Below, piece after piece: positions 8,489 through 16,611 of a stretch of 64,000 nucleotides of DNA. A program made the translations under genes and the position numbers. Source of the DNA: DASTQL01 sp035462375. Its GTDB lineage: Bacteria; Actinomycetota; Actinomycetes; Jiangellales; Jiangellaceae. The notes under the pieces were generated by a model. It was given only the letters and a program-made list of their open reading frames with translations, had not been told where the DNA came from and searched no databases. Location of the stretch: positions 1 through 64,000 of the forward strand of contig DATHUJ010000178.1 of NCBI GenBank assembly GCA_035462375.1, given 5' to 3'. Position 1 is the stretch's first letter. Each line of letters starts with the position of its first letter.

Positions 8489-9628
8489 CTACGCCGAGGG
8501 CGGCCGGTAGCCGGACGGCGGGACGCCCAGGTCAACGACGGCGGCGACCGGTCCGCCTCCGTCCGGCCCCTGGTGCGCGGCCGAGACGGAGACGAAGACG
8601 GCGGGGTCTCCCGTGACGGCTGCTGCAACCCCTCCGACGCAGGCCTTGATCTGCCGGTGCCAGTGCACGTCGGAGTCGTCGAGCATGGCGTTGCGGCGAC
8701 CCCTGACGGTGCCGTCCTGGCTGGCCTCGCACTTGAGGAAGACGTTGACCAGGCGGCCGTTGATGTCGCTCCAGTGCGGTCGCTCCGGCAGGTCCAGTCC
8801 GGCGTCGCGGATGGCAGCCCAGATGCCGTCGGCGTCGAGGGCGTCGCGCATGACGGCGTGACCGATCCGGTAGCGCCCACCGACACCCGGCGCGTTCCCG
8901 ACGACGACCACCTGGGCCCGGTCCAGCTCCACGCCCGAGGAGCAGGACGCGACGGCGGAGTAGAGCGACCGGTCGTGCATCACCTGGTCGTCGGTGGGCA
9001 TCCCGATCTCTCCGAGGGCCACGGCGATGCCCAGCCCGGTCGTCCCGTTGGACAGGTCCATCGACTCGTGGGTGTGCTCCGTCCAGACGGCCTGCCCGCG
9101 CTCCTTGGCCTCCCGGATGGTCTGGATCGTGAGGAGCGGAGTCTTGGTCTGCACGTAGTGGACGTCCGAGGCTGCCGAGATGCCGGCCCGGTCCATCGCG
9201 ACGCCGACCGCCGCGGCCACTTTCTCGATCATGCCTCGCCGACCGATCTCCTCGGGCCGGATGGGCTCGCTCATCGCGAAGCCGACCGTGAGCCTTGGCT
9301 CGTCCGTCGGGTCCGCCCGACCGGGGGGCACGGTGGCGAAGACCGTCGCGTGGGGGGAGATCACGCCGTCGGTCCCACCGGACCACACGATGGGGACCTC
9401 CCCGACCTCGGCCGGCGTCCGCGTGCCCTTCTCGACGAGCACCTCCCGGAAGGCACGGTCGGCGATGATGCGGGTGTAGTCGTTCACGCCCCCGTTGCCC
9501 TCGGTCTTGCCGATGACCGCGACGACGCGATCCGCCTCCAACACCCCGGAGTCGACCAGCTCCGCGAGACCGGAGGCGTCGGCCACGCTGCGGATGGGGA
9601 CCTTGCGGACCTCGATGGCGTCGGGCAC
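8489..9628 (-). CDS. Barbiturase / cyanuric acid amidohydrolase family ring-opening enzyme
   Basis: A 379-aa member of the cyanuric acid hydrolase/barbiturase family, a metal-associated fold of three repeated subdomains. Each repeat brings a Ser-Lys type catalytic pair. Visible conserved stretches are GKTEGNGGVNDYTR in repeat 1, the GTTGLGIAVALGEI and SCSSGVE region in repeat 2, and KACVGGVAAAVTG with SAAHQGPDGGGPVAAVV in repeat 3. Barbiturase hydrolyses barbiturate to ureidomalonate in oxidative pyrimidine degradation; cyanuric acid hydrolase acts on the triazine analogue. Sequence alone does not separate them, but the uracil-type permease, carbamate kinase and AllFGH genes nearby favour barbiturate. 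The GTG at 9628 follows AAAGGA with 7-nt spacing. Carbamate kinase lies 23 bp upstream in the same direction. Confidence 0.88.
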   Translation of the reverse strand: MPDAIEVRKVPIRSVADASGLAELVDSGVLEADRVVAVIGKTEGNGGVNDYTRIIADRAFREVLVEKGTRTPAEVGEVPIVWSGGTDGVISPHATVFATVPPGRADPTDEPRLTVGFAMSEPIRPEEIGRRGMIEKVAAAVGVAMDRAGISAASDVHYVQTKTPLLTIQTIREAKERGQAVWTEHTHESMDLSNGTTGLGIAVALGEIGMPTDDQVMHDRSLYSAVASCSSGVELDRAQVVVVGNAPGVGGRYRIGHAVMRDALDADGIWAAIRDAGLDLPERPHWSDINGRLVNVFLKCEASQDGTVRGRRNAMLDDSDVHWHRQIKACVGGVAAAVTGDPAVFVSVSAAHQGPDGGGPVAAVVDLGVPPSGYRPPSA

Positions 9629-9651
9629 GGGACATCCTTTCGTCGTGGTGG

Positions 9652-10590
9652 TCACGGGTCGGGGACGACGACGGTGCCGGCTTGGCCGGCGGCGGCCGCA
9701 GCGATGCGGTCGAGGGACGTGATGACGGCGTGCAGCCCACCCTGCTCGACGAAGCGGCAGGCCGCCTCCACCTTGGGTCCCATGCTCCCGCTGGCGAAGT
9801 GGCCTTCGTCGGCGTACCGGCGGAGGTCGGCGACCGTCACGCGACCCACGGGTCGGGCGCCGGCGGTCCCCCACGCCAGCACGGCGTGGGGGACGTCGGT
9901 CGCGACCACGAGCACGTCCGCGCCGACTGCGCGCCCGAGGAGGACCGCGGCCAGGTCCTTGTCCACCACCGCCTCCACGCCCCGCAGTCCCCCGTCGACG
10001 TCACGGACCGTCGGGACGCCTCCGCCCCCGGCGGCCACCACGACCATGCCCGCCTCGACGAGCACACGGGCCGCGGGTGCGTCCAGGACCTCCAGCGGCT
10101 CGGGGCTCGCGACCAGCCGTCGCCACCCCCGCTCCCCGCGCTCCTCCCAGACCTGTCCGTGGGCCTGGAGGGCCCGGGCTTCCGCCTCCGGGAGGTAGCG
10201 GCCGATCGGCTTGGTGGGCCGTCGGAAGCCGGGATCGTCCCCGTCGACCAGGGTCCGGGTCACGAGTGTGGCAACCCGGCGGCCGACCCCGAGCCGGGAG
10301 AGGGCCGGCTCGAGGGCGTCCATGACCAGCGCTCCGACCGTGCCCTGCGTCTGCGCGCCGCACCAGTCGAGTGGGACGGGAGGGACGACGTCCGCGGCGA
10401 TCTCGTTCTTCACCAGCAGGTTGCCGACCTGTGGCCCGTTGCCGTGGGTGATCACCACCTCCGTGCCTGCGGCGACGAGCTCGGCCACCCGCTCGCAGGC
10501 CGACCGGACCGCCGCGGCCTGGTCCTCGGGGGTCGCCCGGCCGTCCGGCGAGGTCATGGCGTTGCCGCCGAGGGCGATGAGGACACGCAC
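9652..10590 (-). CDS. arcC: Carbamate kinase
   Basis: A 312-aa amino-acid-kinase-fold enzyme catalysing carbamoyl phosphate + ADP to carbamate + ATP. Family hallmarks are the N-terminal MRVLIALGGNAM, THGNGPQVGNLL, DWCGAQTQG, AAGGGGVP and DKDLAAVLLG, and the final FASGSMGPKVEAACRFV. It is the ATP-yielding last step after phosphorolysis of a carbamoyl compound. Here it is followed by barbiturase, and the carbamoyltransferase-like allHFG genes lie 23 kb away. That suggests a catabolic AllK-type role rather than arginine deiminase, whose other genes are absent here. The GTG at 10590 lacks a Shine-Dalgarno and has TAGGTT 6 nt upstream. Confidence 0.95.
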   Translation of the reverse strand: MRVLIALGGNAMTSPDGRATPEDQAAAVRSACERVAELVAAGTEVVITHGNGPQVGNLLVKNEIAADVVPPVPLDWCGAQTQGTVGALVMDALEPALSRLGVGRRVATLVTRTLVDGDDPGFRRPTKPIGRYLPEAEARALQAHGQVWEERGERGWRRLVASPEPLEVLDAPAARVLVEAGMVVVAAGGGGVPTVRDVDGGLRGVEAVVDKDLAAVLLGRAVGADVLVVATDVPHAVLAWGTAGARPVGRVTVADLRRYADEGHFASGSMGPKVEAACRFVEQGGLHAVITSLDRIAAAAAGQAGTVVVPDP

Positions 10591-10596
10591 GAGCGG

Positions 10597-10602
10597 AACC
10601 TA
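10597..10602 (-). promoter_or_regulatory. Candidate leaderless promoter of carbamate kinase and barbiturase (TAGGTT)
   Basis: TAGGTT followed by CCGCTC and then the GTG start. The sequence TAGGTTCCGC is shared exactly with the caiB upstream region, so the two units may be read by the same polymerase form or co-regulated. Confidence 0.45.
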
Positions 10603-10618
10603 GCCCGTGTGCGGCGCC

Positions 10619-10644
10619 GGTCGGGAGGTGGACGGTGCCCGACC
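10619..10644 (-). terminator. Candidate terminator after the accDA-like gene
   Basis: Perfect 7-bp inverted repeat GGTCGGG/CCCGACC with a 12-nt loop, about 32 nt past the stop codon of the AccD-AccA fusion gene. There is no T-tract. Confidence 0.4.
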
Positions 10645-10675
10645 CCGCTGCCCGCTCCGGCAGGACCTGCGGCGG

Positions 10676-12169
10676 TCAGGTCGTGCCCAGTCGCCGGTAC
10701 CGCTCGTGCCGGCGGTAGAGCCGGGTCGCCGCGGGCTCCCGGATCAGCCGGACCAGCTCGTGCTGGAGCATCACGCCGAGCCGCCGGCAGAACGCCTCCG
10801 GCTCGTCGGCGGCGTCGGGGTGCTCCGGCACGACGCGGTCGACGATGCCGGCGCTCTGGAGGTCGAGGGACCGTACCCCCTGGCGTTCCGCCATCTCGGC
10901 CGCCCGCGCCGTGGTCCGGTGCGCGATCGCGCTCGCTCCCTCGGGCGGGAGCGGCGACAACCAGGCGTGCTGGGCCGCGAGAACCCGGTCGCAGGGGACC
11001 AGCGCCAGCGCCCCTCCACCCGTCCCCTGCCCGGCCAGCACGCAGAGTGTGGGTGCGTGCAGCGTCACGAGCTCGGCCAGGCAGCGCGCGATCTCACCGG
11101 CCAGCCCGCCCTCCTCGGCCTCCTTGCTCAAGGCCGCACCGGGGGTGTCGATCACCGTCACGAGAGGGAGCCGGAGCTCGCGGGCCAGGCGCATCCCCCG
11201 CCGGGCCTTGCGCAGGGCGGCCGGGCCCATCGGACGGTCCACGGTCTGCCCCCGCCGGTCCTGGCCCAGGAGCACGCACGGCGCCCCGCCGAACCGGGCG
11301 AGCGCGAGCAGCAGACCAGGGTCCGCCTCGCCCTCCCCCGTCCCGTTGAGCGGCACGACGTCGGTGGCCGCGTAGCGGAGCAGGCGCCGGACACCGGGTC
11401 GCTCCGGCCGGCGGGACCGGGTCACCGACTCCCAGGCCGGCACGTCGGGGACGGGGTCGGGTGGGAGCTCCGGTGGCGCGGGCAAGCCCTCCCGCGGGGC
11501 GAGGATGACGTTGAGCGCCCGGTCGGTGATGTCGGCGACCTCCCTGGGTGGGAGCACCGCGTCGACGAGCCCGTGGTCGTAGAGGTTCTCCGAGACCTGC
11601 ACACCACGTGGGAACGGCTGGCCGTACAACGCCTCGTACACGCGGGGTCCGAGGAAGCCGATCAGAGCCCCGGGTTCGGCGACGGTGACGTGGCCGAGGG
11701 ACCCCCACGACGCGAGCACGCCGCCAGTCGTCGGGTGGCGGAGGTAGACCAGGTAGGGCAGGCCGCTGGACTTGAGCGCCGCCACTGCCGCAGCGATCTT
11801 GGTCATCTGCAGGAAGGCCAGCGTCCCCTCCTGCATCCGGGTGCCGCCCGAGACGGGGGCGGCCAGCAGCGGCAGCCCCTCCGCGGTGGCCCGCTCCACC
11901 GCGAGCACCAACCGCTCGGCCGCCGCGACGCCGATCGACCCGGCCAGGAAGGCGAACTCGCCGGCCACCACGGCCACCCGGCGACCGCGCAGCCGCCCCT
12001 CGCCGGTGACGACCGACTCGTCCAGGCCGGTGCGGGTCCGCGCAGCCGCCAGCTCCCGCTCGTACTCGGGGCTCGCCGGGACGCGTGCGGGCGCGGTGTC
12101 CCACGACCGGAACGATCCGGGGTCGAGCGCCAGGTCCAGCAGCTCGTGCGCCCGGAGCGAGCGGGTCAC
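10676..12169 (-). CDS. AccD-AccA fused carboxyltransferase-type protein
   Basis: A 497-aa protein with two crotonase-fold carboxyltransferase halves. The N-terminal half (about 50-230) resembles AccD: SGGTRMQEG, QMTKIAAAVAALK, HPTTGGVLASWGSLG and EPGALIGFLGPRVYE. The C-terminal half (about 250-470) resembles AccA: ARRGMRLARELRLPLVTVIDTPGA, GEIARCLAELV, GQGTGGGALAL and SPLPPEGASAI. The AccD zinc finger (paired CxxC) is missing. No biotin carrier or carboxylase gene lies nearby. Possible roles are the beta/gamma part of a malonate or malonyl-CoA decarboxylase-like system, or an acyl-CoA carboxylase subunit. Its start codon overlaps the stop of caiB (ATGA), so it probably works on the CoA thioester made by that enzyme. 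Confidence 0.85.
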   Translation of the reverse strand: MTRSLRAHELLDLALDPGSFRSWDTAPARVPASPEYERELAAARTRTGLDESVVTGEGRLRGRRVAVVAGEFAFLAGSIGVAAAERLVLAVERATAEGLPLLAAPVSGGTRMQEGTLAFLQMTKIAAAVAALKSSGLPYLVYLRHPTTGGVLASWGSLGHVTVAEPGALIGFLGPRVYEALYGQPFPRGVQVSENLYDHGLVDAVLPPREVADITDRALNVILAPREGLPAPPELPPDPVPDVPAWESVTRSRRPERPGVRRLLRYAATDVVPLNGTGEGEADPGLLLALARFGGAPCVLLGQDRRGQTVDRPMGPAALRKARRGMRLARELRLPLVTVIDTPGAALSKEAEEGGLAGEIARCLAELVTLHAPTLCVLAGQGTGGGALALVPCDRVLAAQHAWLSPLPPEGASAIAHRTTARAAEMAERQGVRSLDLQSAGIVDRVVPEHPDAADEPEAFCRRLGVMLQHELVRLIREPAATRLYRRHERYRRLGTT

Positions 12170-13395
12170 GCCGGCCCCGCGCCGCCCGGGCCGTCCTGGC
12201 GGCGGCGGGACGGGGCTCCCTCACCGTCCGCGGCGTCCGAGGTGAGCCAGGCGCGCACGGCGTCGTCGTGCTCGCCCAGCGAGGGCGGCGGCAGGTGGTG
12301 CTCGCGCCCCCCCGCGTACGGGGCGTCGTCGAATCGCAGCGGCGGACCGGGGAGCTCGATCCGTCCGAGGACGGGATGGTCGACCTCCACGAGGAGGCCC
12401 TGCGACCGGGTCTGCTCCCAGGTGTAGACCTCGTCGATCGAGCGGACCTTCCCGGCCGGGACCCCCGCGTCGGCTAGTCGGGCCAGCCACGTCTGCGCCG
12501 CCGCGGCACCCAGGGCCGACTCGATGTCGGCCACCAGCGCGGCGCGGTGGGCCACGCGGTCCCGGTTCGTGGCGAACCGCGGGTCGCCGGGGTCCAGCCC
12601 CACCAGCGGGGCGAACGTCGCCCACTGCGACTCCGATCCCACACAGAGCTGGATCGCCCCGTCGGCGGCGTGGAAGAGCCCGTACGGGGCGATCGACGGG
12701 TGGTGGTTCCCCTGCGCCACGGGAACCTCCCCCGCCACCGTCCAGCGGGTGCCCTGGAAGGCGTGCACACCCACGACGGCGGCCAGCAGCGAGGTCCGGA
12801 CCAGCCGCCCCCGTCCCGTCCGGGTCCGCTCGACGAGGGCGGCGAGGACGCCGTGCACGCCGTACATCCCGGCGAGCAGGTCGGCGATCGGCAGCCCGAC
12901 TCGCGTCGGCTGGCCGGGCTCGCCGGTGAGCGCCATCAGCCCCGCCTCTCCCTGGGCGATCTGGTCGTAGCCCGCGCGGCCACCTTCCGGCCCGTCGTGG
13001 CCGAAGCCCGTGATGGACAGGGCGACCAGGCGCGGGTTGAGCTGCTGGAGCCGCTCCCAGCCGAAGCCCAGCCGGTCCAGGACCCCGGGCCGGAAGTTCT
13101 CGAGCAGCACGTCGGCGCGCTCGACCAGCTGCTCGAGCAGGCGGCGACCGCGCTCGGACTTGAGGTCGGCGGTGACCGACTCCTTGTTGCGGTTGCACGA
13201 CAGGAAGTAGGTCGACACGGGGTCGTCGTCGGGGCCGACGAACGGTGGCCCCCACCCCCGGCTGTCGTCGCCGTGCCCCGGCGCCTCCACCTTGACCACC
13301 CGCGCGCCGAGGTCACCGAGGATCATGCCCGCGTGCGGTCCGGCGAGGGCCCGGGTGAGGTCGACGACGAGGACACCGTCCAGCGGTCCGCTCAT
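12166..13395 (-). CDS. CaiB/BaiF-type (class III) CoA-transferase
   Basis: A 409-aa family III CoA-transferase, which moves CoA between carboxylic acids through an aspartyl intermediate. N-terminal motifs are GVLVVDLTRALAGPHAGM and DLGARVVKVE. The catalytic Asp is in VGLPIADLLAGMYG. YDQIAQGEAGLM, FRPGVLDRLGFGWE and LVEVDHPVLGRIELPGPP are also typical. It is the first gene of a two-gene unit with the AccD-AccA fusion (4-nt overlap). The acid substrate is unknown; malonate would fit the proposed barbiturate pathway. The ATG at 13395 has TAGGTT 6 nt upstream and no Shine-Dalgarno. The C-terminus has a basic, low-complexity tail. Confidence 0.92.
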   Translation of the reverse strand: MSGPLDGVLVVDLTRALAGPHAGMILGDLGARVVKVEAPGHGDDSRGWGPPFVGPDDDPVSTYFLSCNRNKESVTADLKSERGRRLLEQLVERADVLLENFRPGVLDRLGFGWERLQQLNPRLVALSITGFGHDGPEGGRAGYDQIAQGEAGLMALTGEPGQPTRVGLPIADLLAGMYGVHGVLAALVERTRTGRGRLVRTSLLAAVVGVHAFQGTRWTVAGEVPVAQGNHHPSIAPYGLFHAADGAIQLCVGSESQWATFAPLVGLDPGDPRFATNRDRVAHRAALVADIESALGAAAAQTWLARLADAGVPAGKVRSIDEVYTWEQTRSQGLLVEVDHPVLGRIELPGPPLRFDDAPYAGGREHHLPPPSLGEHDDAVRAWLTSDAADGEGAPSRRRQDGPGGAGPA

Positions 13396-13401
13396 GGGCG
13401 G

Positions 13402-13407
13402 AACCTA
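13402..13407 (-). promoter_or_regulatory. Candidate leaderless promoter of caiB (TAGGTT)
   Basis: TAGGTT, CCGCCC, then ATG, in the 83-bp divergent gap. It is identical in hexamer and spacing to the carbamate kinase promoter. Confidence 0.45.
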
Positions 13408-13466
13408 AGCCATGCCGGGCGACGACGACCCGGGCGACGTCGTCCGGACCGCTCGACCGGGTCTGG

Positions 13467-13472
13467 TAGGGA
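13467..13472 (+). promoter_or_regulatory. Candidate leaderless promoter of the PLP enzyme gene (TAGGGA)
   Basis: TAGGGA followed by six bases and the ATG at 13479; no Shine-Dalgarno is present. The last base deviates from TANNNT. Confidence 0.3.
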
Positions 13473-13478
13473 TGCGCC

Positions 13479-14672
13479 ATGGCCTCGGACCTGCGCGCCC
13501 GCCTGGACGCCGCGACGGCCCACCTGGACCCGCCGCTGGCGGTCGTGGACCTGGGGGCTTGGGAGTCCAACGCCGCCGACCTCGTACGGCGCGCCGCGGG
13601 CCGGCCGGTCCGCGTCGCCAGCAAGTCGGTGCGCTGCCGCCACCTCGTGGCCGACGCCCTGGCCCGCCCTGGCTTCCGCGGCGTGCTCGCCTTCACCCTC
13701 GCGGAGGCGCTCTGGCTCGTGGCCGAGGACGTGACGCGCGACGCCGTCGTCGGCTACCCGACGGCGGACCGGTCCGCGCTGGTCGCGCTGGCGAAGGACG
13801 AGTCCCTGGCGGCGGCCGTGACCCTGATGGTCGACGACGTCGCGCAGCTGGACCTGGTCGACGAGGTCGCGCGCCCGACGGCGCGGCCGCCGCTGCGGGT
13901 GTGCCTGGAGCTGGACGCCTCGTGGCGCCCGCTGGGCGGCCGGGTCCGGGTGGGTGCGCGCCGCTCGCCCGTGCACCGCCCGGAGCAGCTCGCGGAGCTG
14001 GCCGCCCACGTGCTCGCCCGTCATGGGTTCCACCTGGTCGGGCTGATGGCCTACGAGGCCCAGGTGGCTGGGGTGGGGGACGACCGGCCGGGCCCGTACG
14101 GTGCGGCCCTGCGCGAGGTCCAGCGGCGGTCCCTGGCCGAGCTCGCCGAACGTCGGGCCGCCGCCGTCGCGGCCGTGCGCGCCCTGGCCCCGCTGGAGTT
14201 CGTCAACGGCGGGGGGACGGGGTCCGTGGACCGGACCGCCGTCGAGGGAGCGGTGACCGAGGTCGCGGCCGGGTCCGGGCTGCTCGGCCCCCACCTCTTC
14301 GACCGGTACCGGGGCTTCTCGGTCCACCCGGCCGGCTTCCTGGCCTTCCCCGTCGTGCGGCGGCCCGGGCCGCGGGTCGCCACGGTCTCCGGTGGCGGGG
14401 TGGTGGCCAGCGGGGCCCCGGGCCGGGACCGCCTTCCCTTGCCCTGGCTGCCACCGGGCCTCGTGCTCGACCGCCTCGAGGGCGCCGGGGAGGTGCAGAC
14501 GCCGCTCCTCGGGCGGGCCGCCGACGGGCTGCAGGTCGGGGACCGGGTGTGGTTCCGGCCGGCGAAGGCGGGCGAGCCCTGGGAGCGCTTCGCCGAGCTG
14601 CACCTGGTCCGCGACGCCGGAGTCGCCGCCACCGTCCCCACGTACCGGGGCGAGGGCCGGTGCTTCCTGTGA
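13479..14672 (+). CDS. Alanine-racemase-fold PLP enzyme (D-threonine aldolase / D-amino-acid deaminase type)
   Basis: A 397-aa fold-type III pyridoxal-phosphate enzyme. The probable PLP lysine is in RVASKSVRCRHL (near residue 51) at the end of the first barrel strand. Further family features are GVLAFTLAEALWLV, LVGLMAYEAQVAG and LEFVNGGGTGSV. The C-terminal beta domain ends in the metal-binding-like GDRVWFRPAKAGE and HL. The family contains D-threonine aldolases, D-serine dehydratases and 'amino acid deaminases'; the substrate cannot be chosen here. It is followed 10 bp later by a small kinase gene, so they form a two-gene unit. Confidence 0.85.
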   Translation: MASDLRARLDAATAHLDPPLAVVDLGAWESNAADLVRRAAGRPVRVASKSVRCRHLVADALARPGFRGVLAFTLAEALWLVAEDVTRDAVVGYPTADRSALVALAKDESLAAAVTLMVDDVAQLDLVDEVARPTARPPLRVCLELDASWRPLGGRVRVGARRSPVHRPEQLAELAAHVLARHGFHLVGLMAYEAQVAGVGDDRPGPYGAALREVQRRSLAELAERRAAAVAAVRALAPLEFVNGGGTGSVDRTAVEGAVTEVAAGSGLLGPHLFDRYRGFSVHPAGFLAFPVVRRPGPRVATVSGGGVVASGAPGRDRLPLPWLPPGLVLDRLEGAGEVQTPLLGRAADGLQVGDRVWFRPAKAGEPWERFAELHLVRDAGVAATVPTYRGEGRCFL

Positions 14673-14682
14673 TCGGCCCCCC

Positions 14683-15294
14683 GTGAGGGTCCTGGCCGTG
14701 GGCGAGCTGGCGGCGCGGGTCCGTGACGGTCCCGCCCGGGCGGGCGGCTGCCGCGTGGTAGCGATCGACGGGCGGGCGGGAGCAGGCAAGTCCACGCTGG
14801 CCCGGCGCCTGGCTGCCCTCCTCCCCGCGCCGGTGCTTCCGATGGACGACCTCTATCCCGGTTGGGACGGGCTGGCCGCGGCCGTTCCCGCCCTGGTGGC
14901 CGACGTGCTCGAGCCGCTGTCGGCCGGCCTGCCCCCGACCTACCGACGGTGGGACTGGGCCGCGGACGGCTGGGGCGGGCCCGTGACCCTGCCCTGGCGG
15001 CCCTACCTCGTCGTGGAGGGGGTGGGCAGCGGTGCCCGCCGCGCGGCGCCGTACCTCTCCCTGCTGGTCTGGGCGGAGGCTCCCGACGACGTACGGAAGG
15101 AGCGCGCGCTGGCACGCGACGGCGACGGCTTCCGCCCGCACTGGGACCGGTGGGCGCGACAGGAGGAGGACCTGCTGGGCGTCGAGCGGACCCGCGAACG
15201 GGCCGACCTCGTCGTCGACACGGCGCCGGGCCTGCCCTACGACCCGGTGACCGAGGTCGTCGTCGTCCGCGACCGGGCCGCTACTTCGGGCTAG
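14683..15294 (+). CDS. P-loop kinase resembling uridine/nucleoside kinases
   Basis: A 203-aa P-loop NTPase. Walker A is VVAIDGRAGAGKSTLARRL (near residue 30), followed by LPMDDLYPGWDGL, a region like the substrate-binding loop of uridine kinases. YLVVEGVGSGARRAAPYLSLLVW resembles the Walker B/base segment and RHWD-type basic residues form the lid. The likely reaction is phosphorylation of a nucleoside or similar small molecule; the substrate is unproven. The GTG at 14683 was chosen because upstream sequence lies in the preceding gene. Its TAG stop shares the palindrome CTAG with the stop of the convergent DUF445 gene. Confidence 0.75.
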   Translation: MRVLAVGELAARVRDGPARAGGCRVVAIDGRAGAGKSTLARRLAALLPAPVLPMDDLYPGWDGLAAAVPALVADVLEPLSAGLPPTYRRWDWAADGWGGPVTLPWRPYLVVEGVGSGARRAAPYLSLLVWAEAPDDVRKERALARDGDGFRPHWDRWARQEEDLLGVERTRERADLVVDTAPGLPYDPVTEVVVVRDRAATSG

Positions 15295-16577
15295 AGGAGC
15301 AGCAGCGAGACGCCGTGGATCACCATCCCGACGAGCGCGCCGACCAGGGTCCCGTTGACGCGGATGAACTGCAGGTCACGGCCGACCTGGAGCTCGATCT
15401 TGCGCGTCGTCTCGTCGACGTCCCAGCGGCGCACCGTGTCGGAGATGACGGCGGTTAGCTCGTCGCGGTAGTTCGTCGCCAGGTGGACGACCGCCTCCTC
15501 CAGCCACCCGTCCACCTTCCGGCGCAGCTCGTCGTCGTCGGCCAGCCGCCGGCCGAGGCCCTGCAGGCCGCGTACGGCCCGCCGGCGGAGGTCGCTCGTC
15601 GGGTCGGACACGGCCTCGAGAAGGACCCGCCGGGCGCTCGCCCAGATTCGCCCGGTGGCGGCTCGGACGTCGTCGCGCTCGAGCAGCTGGTCCTTGAGCT
15701 CGTCGGCCCGCTGCATGGTCCGGTGGTCGTGCTGGAGGTCGAGGGCGACCTGTCCGAGGAAGCGGTCGACCGCGCGGCGGAAGGAGTGGTCGGGGTCCCG
15801 GGCGACCTCCTCGACGAAGCGCAGCAGCTCGGCGTGCACCCTGCTCGCCACCACGTCGTCGAGGAGCCGGGGGGACCAGCTCGGGGCTTGGGCGGCCACG
15901 ACCGAGACCACCGTGCGTCGGTTGGCGACGAGCCACCGGCGGGTCTCGTCGACCGCGAGGTCGACGAGACCGTGGTGGGACCCCTCCTCGACCACCCGGC
16001 CGAGGAGCTGGCCGAGCGGCGGGCCCACCGGAGCCTCCGCCAGCGGCCGCAGCACGGTCCGCTCGAGCAGGTCCTGGACGTCGTCGTCACGGAGCACCTC
16101 GAGAGCGCCCTGGACGGCCACGGCGATCTCGGCCGCGACGCGCTGCGCGTGCGGCTCCTCGACGATCCACACCCCCACCCGAGCGGAGACCCCGGCCTGG
16201 CGCACGCGCGAGCGCACGACCTCCTCGGCGAGGAAGTTGCCGCCGACGAAGTCGCCCAGGCTCTCCCCGAGCGCGTCCTTGCGGGTGGGGATCAGGGCGG
16301 TGTGCGGGATGGGCAGCCCCAGAGGCCGCCGGAACAGGGCGGTGACGGCGAACCAGTCGGCCAGCCCACCGATCATGCCGGCCTCGGCGGCCGCCCGGAC
16401 GAAGCCGACCCAGGCGGGTGCGCCGGCCTCCTCGACCCGCCGGGCCACGACGTAGACGATCGCGGCCAGGACGAGCAGGCCGCCCGCCACCGACTTCATC
16501 CGGAGGAGGCCTCGCCTGCGCTCCTCGTCGGTGGGCAGCGGCCGCGACGTCGGGGCGGCGGGTGCGGCAGTGGACAT
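15291..16577 (-). CDS. DUF445 family membrane protein
   Basis: A 428-aa protein. One transmembrane segment lies near residues 27-45 (SVAGGLLVLAAIVYVVA), followed by the family signature GMIGGLADWFAVTALFRRPLGLPIPHTALIP. A long helical, probably periplasmic or coiled region comes next, then a second hydrophobic segment at the C-terminus (VGALVGMVIHGVSLLLL). The molecular function of the family is unknown. The ATG at 16577 gives a normal N-terminus; the frame upstream to 16913 is within hyuB. The gene ends in a 4-bp convergent overlap with the kinase gene. Confidence 0.9.
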   Translation of the reverse strand: MSTAAPAAPTSRPLPTDEERRRGLLRMKSVAGGLLVLAAIVYVVARRVEEAGAPAWVGFVRAAAEAGMIGGLADWFAVTALFRRPLGLPIPHTALIPTRKDALGESLGDFVGGNFLAEEVVRSRVRQAGVSARVGVWIVEEPHAQRVAAEIAVAVQGALEVLRDDDVQDLLERTVLRPLAEAPVGPPLGQLLGRVVEEGSHHGLVDLAVDETRRWLVANRRTVVSVVAAQAPSWSPRLLDDVVASRVHAELLRFVEEVARDPDHSFRRAVDRFLGQVALDLQHDHRTMQRADELKDQLLERDDVRAATGRIWASARRVLLEAVSDPTSDLRRRAVRGLQGLGRRLADDDELRRKVDGWLEEAVVHLATNYRDELTAVISDTVRRWDVDETTRKIELQVGRDLQFIRVNGTLVGALVGMVIHGVSLLLL

Positions 16578-16611
16578 CCGCCGATGGTGCCACCCGGGCC
16601 GTCGGCGCAGA

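Noticed and set aside
8489..9628. Cyanuric acid hydrolase of a triazine/cyanurate pathway
   Set aside because: It is possible by family membership, but no biuret hydrolase or allophanate hydrolase gene lies in the window. It is kept only as an alternative.
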